Shown in pieces: positions 16,606-25,725 of a stretch of 44,224 nucleotides of DNA; position 1 is the stretch's first letter, and each line of letters opens with the position of its first letter. The notes beneath the pieces were generated by a model, which was given only the letters and a program-made list of their open reading frames with translations, had not been told where the DNA came from and did not search any database. The translations under genes were made by a program, and so were the position numbers. The stretch is from Bacteroidota bacterium (GTDB lineage Bacteria > Bacteroidota > Bacteroidia > Flavobacteriales > Flavobacteriaceae). The stretch spans positions 1 to 44,224 of the forward strand of contig JAJYTI010000001.1 in the NCBI GenBank assembly GCA_021793135.1, given 5' to 3'.

Positions 16606-17770
16606 CAAAATAGCTACACAACCTATATTAGATAGCATCATTATTATTTTGCTATCCTTGACATACGCCGGTATTTCAAGTGGAATATTCTTTGGAATTA
16701 GAGTAGTGGATATCCTTATTCTTGTAGCTCTTATTTATAAAGCAAAAACAAAGATAAGTTCGATTACTTGGATACTTGTCGGACTATGGTTTGTATCCAT
16801 AGCAATCTCTACTATAGTTGGTTTTACTGGTAAAGCACCTTACCTAATTAGTGATTTTCGATTTTTCGTGATATTTGGATTAGGGGTATTATTAGCGCGA
16901 AGTTTAGCTAAAAATGAGACTATTAATGTAGAATACATTTTTTATTTTATTCTAATAGGCACCCTCATTATATATTATATAATACCTTATCTCCCTGTCA
17001 TTCGATTCTATTATATTCCTGAGAGTTTTCAAAATGAAGAACATAAAAATACTGTTTTTGGACCTAGTGTAATATTATTAAATTACCTATATATTTATTT
17101 AGTTTTTAAGGATAGAAATCGGCACTTCTTATTCTATTTTAGTTATGTAGCCGCCGCATTACTAATTTTTAACTTACGAATTTCTCGTCAAGATTTAGTG
17201 ATTATGTTATTACTATTTGCTTGGTCTATCGGTTACCGTTTGATTTACAATATTAAATTAACCTACTTATTAATAATTGCTGTTGGATGTATTGCCGCAG
17301 TGACCTATTTATCTACAACAAATAATGATCGTATTCGTGGAATTCTAGATCCTAAAAAAGATACTTCCTTTAATTATCGAGTAATTTCGAATGCCGACTT
17401 TATGAATAAATTCCAACGTGCTTCGGTAACAGAACAAGCATTTGGATTTGGTATTGGTTCAACTTTTATATTTCATTATAATGAATATTTAGGAGTTCGA
17501 ATTTTAAATATTTTGGACAATACGCCGTTAACTATTCTATTGAAGTCAGGTTATTTAGGTTTATTATTATACCTACTGATCGTTTTATATCCTATGTTGT
17601 ATTTAACTTGGCATCAGCGACTTTTATTATTATTCCCGATTGTTTTATCGATGTTCTTATTTAACCATGCCTTATATAATGTTTTATATATCTTCGGCCT
17701 TTATTTTGTAGCATTTAAATTAAAAGCAGATCGGTATTACAAACTAAATCAAGCAAATAATCCCCAATAA
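16595..17770 (+). CDS. O-antigen polymerase/ligase-like membrane protein (1 of 3)
   Basis: 391 residues with roughly ten to twelve membrane helices. Near the C terminus, a glycine-rich FGFGIGSTF is followed by LDNTPLTILLKSGYLGLLLYL, the arrangement seen in Wzy/WaaL-type proteins that join repeat units or attach them to an acceptor. It overlaps the flippase-like gene by 11 bases and is followed by a glycosyltransferase after four bases. Which of the three such proteins in the locus is the true polymerase cannot be told from sequence alone. Confidence 0.6.
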   Translation: MFDNKIATQPILDSIIIILLSLTYAGISSGIFFGIRVVDILILVALIYKAKTKISSITWILVGLWFVSIAISTIVGFTGKAPYLISDFRFFVIFGLGVLLARSLAKNETINVEYIFYFILIGTLIIYYIIPYLPVIRFYYIPESFQNEEHKNTVFGPSVILLNYLYIYLVFKDRNRHFLFYFSYVAAALLIFNLRISRQDLVIMLLLFAWSIGYRLIYNIKLTYLLIIAVGCIAAVTYLSTTNNDRIRGILDPKKDTSFNYRVISNADFMNKFQRASVTEQAFGFGIGSTFIFHYNEYLGVRILNILDNTPLTILLKSGYLGLLLYLLIVLYPMLYLTWHQRLLLLFPIVLSMFLFNHALYNVLYIFGLYFVAFKLKADRYYKLNQANNPQ

Positions 17771-17774
17771 ATTT

Positions 17775-18887
17775 ATGCAGATTCCTATTTATTATTTTAC
17801 AGTAGAAGGTATTTCGTCGTCGGTTTTCGAATCGCAAGTGTATGCCTATATTTCTACATTACGATCGCAAGGAATTCCGGCAAAATTGATTATAGGACAA
17901 CGGTATAAAGCACGTGCAAGTATTAAAAAACTATTTCAGTTAAGTCGAGAAGACAATACGCAATTTATGTTTTTACCGCAGCAATTAGACTATGCTAAAA
18001 AAGCAAACCGACTAGCCAATCGTTTACCAAATAATCGTAAAATAATATTACACTGCCGGAATATTGAAGCCGCTTATATTGGGTTATTGGCACGTCAGAA
18101 AAATAAAAACATTAAACTATTATACGATGTGCGAGGTTATGTAGAAGATGAATTGAGATACTTTAAAGATTTTAATCGATTAGAGAAATTCGAAAAGATG
18201 CATAAAGCACTTTTTAAAGAACCGCTATATTATAATTTTGTTTCCGATAAACTTCGTGAAGTATATGAAGATAATTATCACGTGAAATTTAAGAATTATT
18301 CTATTTGCGTAAGTGCTTATAATGATAAGATTTTTAAGTTTAATCCTTCATATACTATAAAATCTTCATCCAAACCTAAAGTTGTTTTTGTTGGAGGAAG
18401 TCAATCCTATCAAAAAATAGAAGATTTAGTAAGTATGATTGAAAAACAGGGAACGATGGATTTTACAGTGATTACTAATAAAAAAATAACCATCCAAAAT
18501 TCCAAAAACACAAAGTTTTTATATGGATTAAAACCAACAGAAGTAGCACAAGCTTTAGATGGAGTGGATTATGGTATTTTATACCGTAGTAGCGAAGCAT
18601 TTAATGAAGTAGCTACTCCTACAAAAATTGCCGAATATTGGGGTAAGGGTTTAAAGGTGATTGCTATAAATTCTGCTGGTGCATATACATCAGTCATAAA
18701 AGAAAATCCATTTTTGGGATATGTATATGAAAACGAGAAGGAATATTTAAATCAAAGTCTACCAGAGATTAATAAAGAAGAATCACAAAAAATAGCTGAT
18801 TTTGCAGAGTCTAAATTCTCACTTTCTTCCAACTACATGAAGTATATGTTATTATACAATTCACTTTTAACTAAAGAGAATGCCTAA
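17775..18887 (+). CDS. GT-B glycosyltransferase (GT4-like)
   Basis: 370 residues, soluble. The N-terminal half resembles a GT-B acceptor domain and the C-terminal half has KPKVVFVGGSQSYQKIEDL and a donor-site region VATPTKIAEYWGKGLKVIAI, where a glutamate-containing loop sits where GT4 enzymes bind the nucleotide sugar. Probably adds one sugar to the lipid-linked repeat unit in the cytoplasm; donor unknown. The stop codon shares its last base with the ATG of the next glycosyltransferase. Confidence 0.72.
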   Translation: MQIPIYYFTVEGISSSVFESQVYAYISTLRSQGIPAKLIIGQRYKARASIKKLFQLSREDNTQFMFLPQQLDYAKKANRLANRLPNNRKIILHCRNIEAAYIGLLARQKNKNIKLLYDVRGYVEDELRYFKDFNRLEKFEKMHKALFKEPLYYNFVSDKLREVYEDNYHVKFKNYSICVSAYNDKIFKFNPSYTIKSSSKPKVVFVGGSQSYQKIEDLVSMIEKQGTMDFTVITNKKITIQNSKNTKFLYGLKPTEVAQALDGVDYGILYRSSEAFNEVATPTKIAEYWGKGLKVIAINSAGAYTSVIKENPFLGYVYENEKEYLNQSLPEINKEESQKIADFAESKFSLSSNYMKYMLLYNSLLTKENA

Positions 18888-19903
18888 TGAAGCTGATAAG
18901 TTTATATACCCATCTTAGTCGTGTTGGCGGAGCAAATAATATGTGTGTTAATCTTCATCATGCTTTAATGCAGACAAATTATTTTCAAGAAGGGAAAGTG
19001 AGTTCTTTGTCTAGTTACGATATACTTGCAGCAAATTATAAAAAATCCTTATCAGAAGACGAATATTGCAAGTTTAACCTAATTAAGATATTAAAGCATT
19101 CAGATTCTTGTGTGTTTATTTCTCATCATAGGAAAATTACGAGTATGCTAGTTCTGGGTGCAAAAGCTTTAAGAAAAAACATTAAACTTATACACATAGC
19201 ACATACAACAAGTAATAAATTAGGTTTCGCAACCTTTTTTCCTAAGCATGTTGTTGCTATATCCAAAGGGGTAAAAAAGAATTTGGAATCTTATTTTGGA
19301 ATAAAAAACAGTCGTGTGATTTATAATGGGTCACCAATACCTACAAAAATTTGTGATAAAGACTATAATCCAAATGATATAATTGTTACAATGCCTGCAA
19401 CGATATACGACCTTAAACAGCAACTAGTTGTAACCCGTTATTTAAAAAATAAGTTACCAGCCGAAATTACCATTCAGTTTGCAGGTGACGGTCCAGATAG
19501 AGAAGAATTAGAACAATTAATTAAAAACGATACACAGTTTAAGGTTTTAGGTCATATTGACGATATGGAAAATTTATATTGCCAATCGGACTATGTGATG
19601 TTATTTTCAAAAATAGAAGGCTTGCCTCTGAGTTTAATAGAAGCACAAAGTTATGGAAGACCTATTATATGCAATGATGTAGGTGGAAATCTTGAAATTT
19701 TAAATCCAAACATAAATGGATTTTTTACTAATAATTTATCGGATTTATTATTGTGTTTACAAGAATTACCGAAAGTAGAAAATACTCAATATCAAAAAAT
19801 GAAGGAAAAGAGTTTAAAAAACTTCAACGAAAACTTCCAATTTGATAAAATGGTTAGTCAGTATTTCGATTTAATTAAAGAAGTAATCCATTCCAAATTT
19901 TAA
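18887..19903 (+). CDS. Glycosyltransferase family 4
   Basis: 338 residues, GT-B fold. Clear GT4 C-terminal domain: FAGDGPDREELEQLI, then FSKIEGLPLSLIEAQSYGRPIICNDVGGNLEI, where the E-x7-E motif (E of KIEGLPLSLIE) binds the donor nucleotide sugar. No signal peptide or membrane helix. It is coupled to the preceding glycosyltransferase and ends the tightly spaced series that began at 7143. A 68-base gap follows. Confidence 0.85.
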   Translation: MKLISLYTHLSRVGGANNMCVNLHHALMQTNYFQEGKVSSLSSYDILAANYKKSLSEDEYCKFNLIKILKHSDSCVFISHHRKITSMLVLGAKALRKNIKLIHIAHTTSNKLGFATFFPKHVVAISKGVKKNLESYFGIKNSRVIYNGSPIPTKICDKDYNPNDIIVTMPATIYDLKQQLVVTRYLKNKLPAEITIQFAGDGPDREELEQLIKNDTQFKVLGHIDDMENLYCQSDYVMLFSKIEGLPLSLIEAQSYGRPIICNDVGGNLEILNPNINGFFTNNLSDLLLCLQELPKVENTQYQKMKEKSLKNFNENFQFDKMVSQYFDLIKEVIHSKF

Positions 19904-19971
19904 TTGTATCTAATTACCTTAACTTTACTAATTAACTATACAACAAATTACATCCATTTAATTATAGAAAA

Positions 19972-21156
19972 ATGCCAAAAATCTCATTATATAACGGATA
20001 TCATTATGCTTTGTGCTTCATGGCATTTTCATTTTCATTTCCATCTACATTTTTTCCATTTGCGATTGGAGTATTAGCATTAACTGGGGTGCTTCTTCGT
20101 TTTAAGACAAATGATAAATCTATAGATAAACAATTGATGGTGCTTTATCTACTGCTTTTCGGATATATGGCAATTAGAATCATAGGAAATGTTGATGTAC
20201 GATATGGTTTTAGAGTTTTGGAACGAAACCTACCACTATTACTTATCCCTTTGCTCGTGATTCCAAATAAATTGAAGAAACCAAAGGAATTCTATAAATC
20301 ATTTATATTTGGAATTTCTATTGCTGCACTAATTGCTATGATTGGTGTGGGTTACTATCAGTTGTTTGCCGATAAAGAAGATACAGGTTGGTACTTTACT
20401 GCAATCGCGGATTATGGTTTTCATCCCACTTATATGGCGATGTATGCGCTTGTTGCTATCATAATGCTAAGTGAGAAAAGATTGTTTGCTAAGCGATGGA
20501 CTATGGTGTTAAATGTATTATTGAGTGTGTTTATTTTATTTACATCTAGTCGTATAGCTCTCATTACATTATTTTTATTAATAGTGATTAAGGCAATAGT
20601 TTCAAGAAAAAAAAATTTCTATTATGCTCTTGGACTGACTAGTGTATTGTTGGTCGCTATGTTCTCTTTTTCAGAAGATTTCCGCTATAAAGTCAACCAA
20701 TTAAAAGACTTCAAAGGTTTTTCTTATTACGACAATGATAACTATGGAAGTGTTTCGGTTCGAGTAGCTAAGATAAAAGCTTCCATTTTGGTTTGGAAGG
20801 AAAATAAGTGGTTTGGTAATGGAACAGGAGATTTTAGAGAGACTTTAGTGCAAAAATATCGATCTCCCGAAATAGAATGTTGGCCATGTGCAAGGGAACG
20901 TTATAATTCCCACAATCAGTATTTAAATGTTTTAGGAGCTTACGGGATCATTGGCTTATTATTCTATGGAAGTATCATCATTTATCTTTTGTATAAAGCT
21001 TGGAAGACTAAAAACTCACTCTTGTTGGGCGTTTTGTTTATATTCCTTATTATAAGCCTTACAGAATCTATCCTAGAAGTGCAACGTGGAGTAGTTATCG
21101 TATCTTTTCTTTTGTATTATATACCGCTAGCAAATAGGATAGAAGATGGGCTATAA
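19972..21156 (+). CDS. O-antigen ligase/polymerase family membrane protein (2 of 3)
   Basis: 394 residues with about ten to twelve membrane helices. The large loop contains GNGTGDFRE and RYNSHNQYLNVLGAYGIIGL, matching the Wzy_C/WaaL region in which an H-N pair precedes a GxxGL helix; this is the most typical ligase/polymerase sequence of the three. It overlaps the next polymerase-like gene by 11 bases. No clear -7 promoter box was seen in the 68 bases upstream. Confidence 0.75.
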   Translation: MPKISLYNGYHYALCFMAFSFSFPSTFFPFAIGVLALTGVLLRFKTNDKSIDKQLMVLYLLLFGYMAIRIIGNVDVRYGFRVLERNLPLLLIPLLVIPNKLKKPKEFYKSFIFGISIAALIAMIGVGYYQLFADKEDTGWYFTAIADYGFHPTYMAMYALVAIIMLSEKRLFAKRWTMVLNVLLSVFILFTSSRIALITLFLLIVIKAIVSRKKNFYYALGLTSVLLVAMFSFSEDFRYKVNQLKDFKGFSYYDNDNYGSVSVRVAKIKASILVWKENKWFGNGTGDFRETLVQKYRSPEIECWPCARERYNSHNQYLNVLGAYGIIGLLFYGSIIIYLLYKAWKTKNSLLLGVLFIFLIISLTESILEVQRGVVIVSFLLYYIPLANRIEDGL

Positions 21157-22333
21157 ACTGGTAAATATATTGCGAAATAAACGATGGGAGTTTTTCCTTG
21201 TATTTTGGTGTGTCAACCTTCTTCTAGGTGTAGTTTATAAGTTTTATTATTACTACACAGGACAGCATTTACAGTACACTTGGCTTCCAGATATGGCTTT
21301 ACTTTTCCTTTTATTAGCAAATCTGTTTATATTAAAAAATCGATTTGTTTTAGTAGGTGTTTTCAGCCTTTTCTTTTTTAAAGTTATAGGTAGTCTTCTT
21401 ATTGCCGATATATATACGGTTCCACTTGATTTATATAAAGATGTTGTCAAAACTTGGATGGGATATATCTATATTTTCCCTCTCTTTTTATTCTTAAGTG
21501 AAGAAACTGGTGATTCTAAAAGTGGTGTCCCACGTAAAATACGAAATGTCTTTGTGGTATTTGCAGGTGGTATGGCTTTATCAGTATTTGTAGGTCTGTT
21601 ATTTAGAGCATATGTGGTTCACACATATACCGATCCAGAACGATTTGGAATTTCTGGATTTTTATTTCCTTCTTCCTATGTAAGTTATTTCTACATGATA
21701 AGCATTTCTTCGGCATATCTTTTACAAAGACATTGGGGCGAGGTAAAAGCCTATTCGATTTTAATATTTGCATTAAGTATTGCAGCTTTATTCTCTGGCA
21801 CCAAAAGCTCATATTTATTTTTATTATTGTTTTACGCAATTTTAGTTTTAGATAGAGCTTGGTACTTAAAAAAATGGTTTTGGTTTGTAGTTAGTGGTTT
21901 AGTAGTAGGTGTATTTATAATTCGAGACAGGTTAATCGATGTTTTTTCAGTACTTGTAGAACTATATCAAAAAGAAGATTTTCTGACTTTTGCTTTATCC
22001 TATCGCAATGTATATGCGCAAGATACATGGCAATTTGTTGCAGAGCATTGGAGTATGGTAAACTATCTCGTAGGTGGATTGAATAATTCCACGCAATTAA
22101 CAGAGATGGGCTTTATCGATATTTTCTTGAATTTCGGTATTTTAGGATTCCTCTTGTTTGTTTATTTGTTTTATAATCTTATTCTTAGACAGTTGTATTG
22201 GAGTTCTACGTTGATTGTCTTAAGTATCGGAATTCTATTTTTAGTAGCTTTAGGTGGTAATTTCTTCGATAGAGTATATCTCATGTATTGGCTTACTTTC
22301 TTATTTATTCTTCAGAGATTGCCTAGAAATTAG
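21146..22333 (+). CDS. O-antigen polymerase-like membrane protein (3 of 3)
   Basis: 395 residues, strongly hydrophobic with about ten membrane helices. The C-terminal part VGGLNNSTQLTEMGFIDIF followed by LNFGILGFLLFVYLFY resembles the end of Wzy-type polymerases, where a loop precedes a glycine-rich helix. Similarity to known families is weaker than for its upstream neighbour, with which it overlaps by 11 bases. A role in polymerising or transferring polysaccharide is inferred from topology and position. Confidence 0.55.
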   Translation: MGYKLVNILRNKRWEFFLVFWCVNLLLGVVYKFYYYYTGQHLQYTWLPDMALLFLLLANLFILKNRFVLVGVFSLFFFKVIGSLLIADIYTVPLDLYKDVVKTWMGYIYIFPLFLFLSEETGDSKSGVPRKIRNVFVVFAGGMALSVFVGLLFRAYVVHTYTDPERFGISGFLFPSSYVSYFYMISISSAYLLQRHWGEVKAYSILIFALSIAALFSGTKSSYLFLLLFYAILVLDRAWYLKKWFWFVVSGLVVGVFIIRDRLIDVFSVLVELYQKEDFLTFALSYRNVYAQDTWQFVAEHWSMVNYLVGGLNNSTQLTEMGFIDIFLNFGILGFLLFVYLFYNLILRQLYWSSTLIVLSIGILFLVALGGNFFDRVYLMYWLTFLFILQRLPRN

Positions 22334-22418
22334 TTTTGTTTTCGAGTCAAAATCAGGATTTTTTGAAAAATTTAAATACTTCATAAGTAACTATCGGTTC
22401 AATTCATCTAACATTTCC

Positions 22419-22426
22419 TATTTTTG
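22419..22426 (+). promoter_or_regulatory. Possible -7 element for wecG-uxs-sugar transferase
   Basis: TATTTTTG matches TAnnTTTG in the 173-base gap between 22333 and 22507, 80 bases before the wecG-like ATG. No -33 element is clear. A weak AAAATC-agg-GATTTT hairpin lies a little upstream (about 22350-22367) and might end the preceding unit. Otherwise this gap holds nothing I can identify. Confidence 0.4.
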
Positions 22427-22506
22427 TAAGCAACCTTTTCATTAAATAATCCTCTATATAGTAGATGCTAATATGAAATAAGTAACGTTCATAGTATTAC
22501 AGATAT

Positions 22507-23250
22507 ATGCAAGTAATTCAATTATTAAATACACAGGTACATAATTTAAGTATGCAAGAAACTTTGCAAAAGGTAGATTATGCTATTAAGCAGAAGAAAC
22601 AGTTGCATCATACAGTTGTGAATGCTGGGAAAATTGTAGCTATGCAAGAAGATGTAGATCTGCGTAAAAGTGTTAATGAAGCAAATATTATTAATGCGGA
22701 TGGACAAGCGGTGATTTGGGCATCTAAAATTTTAAGAAAACCACTTAAAGAGCGCGTTGCAGGTGTTGATTTGATGGGTAATCTTGTTGAGATGGCTGCA
22801 AAAAAAGGATATAAAATTTATCTTCTAGGGGCTAAAGAAGAAGTAGTGACTAGATTAGTAAACATATATGAAGATAAATTTGGAAAAGATCTAATTGCAG
22901 GATTTCGAAATGGATATTTTAAAAAAGAAGAGGAGGAGGAGATTGTAAACGATATAATAGAATCAAAAGCACAAATGTTATTTGTAGCTATTTCTTCACC
23001 TTTTAAAGAAAACTTCTTATATAGACATCGAGAAGCTTTACGGCAAGTAAACTTTATTATGGGCGTGGGCGGTAGCTTTGATGTTTATGCCGGAGAGGTT
23101 AAACGAGCTCCAATATGGATGCAGAAAATAGGAATGGAGTGGTTTTTCCGATTTATTCAAGAACCAAAAAGAATGTGGCGTCGTTATCTAGTAGGAAACT
23201 CTAAATTTATATATTTGGTGTTTAAAGAAAAGTTGCAAAAACCTGCATAA
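22507..23250 (+). CDS. WecG/TagA/CpsF family glycosyltransferase (GT26)
   Basis: 247 residues of the GT26 family. Known members transfer ManNAcA (WecG) or ManNAc (TagA) to GlcNAc-PP-undecaprenol. Family hallmarks are the N-terminal VVNAGKIVAMQEDVDLR, NADGQAVIWASKIL with the conserved aspartate, ERVAGVDLM, KIYLLGAKEEVV, and the C-terminal GVGGSFDVYAGEVKRAPIWMQKIGMEWFFRFIQEPKRMWRR region. Because wecB and wecC in the same locus make UDP-ManNAcA, that is the most likely donor (inference). Peripheral membrane association is expected from the basic C terminus. Confidence 0.88.
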   Translation: MQVIQLLNTQVHNLSMQETLQKVDYAIKQKKQLHHTVVNAGKIVAMQEDVDLRKSVNEANIINADGQAVIWASKILRKPLKERVAGVDLMGNLVEMAAKKGYKIYLLGAKEEVVTRLVNIYEDKFGKDLIAGFRNGYFKKEEEEEIVNDIIESKAQMLFVAISSPFKENFLYRHREALRQVNFIMGVGGSFDVYAGEVKRAPIWMQKIGMEWFFRFIQEPKRMWRRYLVGNSKFIYLVFKEKLQKPA

Positions 23251-23337
23251 ACATATAGTTATATTCAAGTAGGGATATTTTAACTTCCTCAAAAAATATA
23301 ATTATTTGTAAGCGCAACTTCTCAACAGAAAATATTT

Positions 23338-24333
23338 ATGAAAAAAGTTTTAATCACCGGGGCGGCCGGATTTTTAGGCTCACATTTATGTGACAAATTT
23401 ATAAATGAAGGCTATCAAGTAATAGGAATGGACAACCTAATTACTGGCGATTTAAAAAATATAGAACACCTTTTTCCCAATAAAAATTTTGAATTTTACA
23501 ATCACGATGTAACTACATTTGTCCATATTCCAGGCGATTTAGATTACATTCTTCATTTTGCATCTCCAGCAAGTCCTATAGACTATCTAAAAATACCAAT
23601 CCACACTTTAAAAGTAGGTGCTTTAGGAACACATAACTTATTGGGTCTAGCACGTGAAAAAAATGCACGAATTCTTATTGCTTCGACATCTGAAGTATAT
23701 GGAGATCCATTAGTTCATCCGCAATCTGAAGATTATTATGGAAATGTAAGTTCTATTGGCCCTAGAGGAGTGTATGACGAAGCCAAACGTTTTCAAGAAG
23801 CCATAACTATGGCTTATCATCGTTATCATGGAATGGAAACCCGTATAGCACGTATTTTTAATACTTATGGCCCACGAATGCGATTAAACGATGGTAGAGT
23901 AATTCCTGCATTTATGGGACAAGCATTACGCGGAGAAGATTTAACTGTATTTGGAGATGGGCTTCAAACTCGTTCTTTTTGTTTTATAGAAGATCAAATA
24001 GAAGGGTTGTATAGACTTTTATTAAGTGACTATGTTTATCCCGTAAACATAGGGAACCCAGAAGAAATGACGATTTTAGATTTTGCGGAAGAGGTTTTGA
24101 GTTTAACAGGTGCAAATAATAGAATTATATTTAAAGAATTACCTGAAGATGACCCAATGCAACGCAGACCAGATATTAGTCTTGCTAAGAAAATATTAGG
24201 ATGGGAACCTAAAGTAAGTAGAGAAGAAGGAATGCGAAAACCTTTCGCATATTTTAAGAGCCTAAGTAAAGAAGAGTTATATAAAAGTGCTCACAAAGAT
24301 TTCTCAGAACACGAACATATTAGAAAAAACTAA
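23338..24333 (+). CDS. UDP-glucuronate decarboxylase (UDP-xylose synthase)
   Basis: 331-residue extended SDR enzyme converting UDP-glucuronate to UDP-xylose. Visible features: GAAGFLG (8-14), HFASPASPIDY (73-83), a family signature, ASTSEVYGDP (115-124), RGVYDEAKR with Y146 and K150, and RIFNTYGPRM. HFASPASP and the GVYDEAKR form separate it from other sugar dehydratases and epimerases. No UDP-glucose dehydrogenase gene was found in the window, so UDP-glucuronate must come from elsewhere. The sugar transferase gene follows after three bases. Confidence 0.92.
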   Translation: MKKVLITGAAGFLGSHLCDKFINEGYQVIGMDNLITGDLKNIEHLFPNKNFEFYNHDVTTFVHIPGDLDYILHFASPASPIDYLKIPIHTLKVGALGTHNLLGLAREKNARILIASTSEVYGDPLVHPQSEDYYGNVSSIGPRGVYDEAKRFQEAITMAYHRYHGMETRIARIFNTYGPRMRLNDGRVIPAFMGQALRGEDLTVFGDGLQTRSFCFIEDQIEGLYRLLLSDYVYPVNIGNPEEMTILDFAEEVLSLTGANNRIIFKELPEDDPMQRRPDISLAKKILGWEPKVSREEGMRKPFAYFKSLSKEELYKSAHKDFSEHEHIRKN

Positions 24334-24336
24334 TAT

Positions 24337-25689
24337 ATGTTTAAAAAAGGAAGATATTCAGGATGGATTCGTCCCCTTGCATATATAGCAGATATATGTA
24401 TCCTTTATATTACAGCGTATTTTATTCTTCTACCGTATATCAATGAAGTTAACTTTGGTGTTTATATAACTATTGGTTGGTTATTAATATCCTTAGCAAC
24501 TAAATTCTATGTAGTATATCGTTACACACACGCTACAGATCTCTTTATTTTATTGGCAAAACAAACCATAATGCTTGGTTTGATTCTCTATGCTTATTTT
24601 GGTTATCATACACATTCTTGGATACATTCTAACACTATTCTTAAGTTCACTTTAATAAGCATGGTTTTAGTTTCTATAGCCAAGTTTACTCTCTTTTATT
24701 TATTAAAAAAATACCGTTTGTATTTAAAAGGGAATGTTAGAAGAGTCGTGATTTTAGGTAATAATGCTAAAACCAAACAATTAGAATCCTTTTTTAATCA
24801 ACGATTAGAATATGGATATGTTTTAGATAAAGTCATAGATACAAATGAAATTGAAGAGAAAGGATTAGAGCCTATTTTCTATTATATACAAAAAAATAAT
24901 ATTGAGGAAATTTATGTGTCCCTTGCAGAAATAGAGAATGAATATATTCATAAGCTCATCGATTTTGTAGATAATAATTTGATTGTATTAAAATTTCTTC
25001 CAGATAATAAAGATATTTATTCACGTAAGTTAACTATGGAATATTACGGGGTATTGCCTATTGTTTCCTTACGAACCATTCCAGTAGACGAACCTATAAA
25101 TAAAGTGATCAAACGTACATTCGATATTATAGTGTCGTTGTTGGTTATTTTTGGAGTCCTTTCTTGGTTTACACCCTTAGTGGCTATTTTAATTAAGCTA
25201 GACTCCAAAGGCCCAGTGTTCTTTAAGCAGAAAAGGAATGGTTTAGATTACGAAGAGTTTTATTGTTACAAGTTTCGATCTATGAAACCTAATCCAACTG
25301 CCGATTTACATCAAGTTACTCGCGGAGATCAAAGAATAACTCGAGTTGGTAAGTTTCTAAGAAAAACAAGTTTAGACGAGTTACCTCAATTTATGAACGT
25401 ATTATTTGGCGATATGTCTATTGTTGGACCTAGACCACATATGGTAAGCCATACGCATATGTATGCCTCACGCATAGATAAGTTTATGGTACGTCATTTT
25501 ATTAAGCCTGGTATTACTGGATTAGCTCAAGTTAGTGGATATCGAGGAGAGGTAGAAACAGAGAAAGACATTATTAATCGCGTTAAATACGATATATTTT
25601 ATTTAGAAAATTGGTCGTTATTTTTGGATATAAAGATTATATTTTTAACTGTTTATAATATTATCAAAGGAGAAGATAAGGCCTATTAA
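24337..25689 (+). CDS. Polyprenyl glycosylphosphotransferase (initiating sugar transferase)
   Basis: 450 residues. Starts polysaccharide repeat-unit assembly by moving a sugar-1-phosphate from a UDP-sugar onto undecaprenyl phosphate. Four predicted N-terminal membrane helices and a cytoplasmic Rossmann-like domain (about 125-240) are followed by a re-entrant hydrophobic segment (about 265-290) and the catalytic domain: CYKFRSMKPN, RVGKFLRKTSLDELPQF with the catalytic D-E pair, GDMSIVGPRPHM and KPGITGLAQVSG. This is the WbaP/WcaJ-type architecture. It closes the polysaccharide block before purD. Confidence 0.93.
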   Translation: MFKKGRYSGWIRPLAYIADICILYITAYFILLPYINEVNFGVYITIGWLLISLATKFYVVYRYTHATDLFILLAKQTIMLGLILYAYFGYHTHSWIHSNTILKFTLISMVLVSIAKFTLFYLLKKYRLYLKGNVRRVVILGNNAKTKQLESFFNQRLEYGYVLDKVIDTNEIEEKGLEPIFYYIQKNNIEEIYVSLAEIENEYIHKLIDFVDNNLIVLKFLPDNKDIYSRKLTMEYYGVLPIVSLRTIPVDEPINKVIKRTFDIIVSLLVIFGVLSWFTPLVAILIKLDSKGPVFFKQKRNGLDYEEFYCYKFRSMKPNPTADLHQVTRGDQRITRVGKFLRKTSLDELPQFMNVLFGDMSIVGPRPHMVSHTHMYASRIDKFMVRHFIKPGITGLAQVSGYRGEVETEKDIINRVKYDIFYLENWSLFLDIKIIFLTVYNIIKGEDKAY

Positions 25690-25725
25690 TAAGCTTTAAA
25701 TAATTTACTGTAAAACAACATATTG

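Noticed and set aside
22254..22445. A 63-residue plus-strand frame running from the end of the third polymerase-like gene into the gap
   Set aside because: Mostly an alternative frame of the membrane gene, with no conserved features or promoter.
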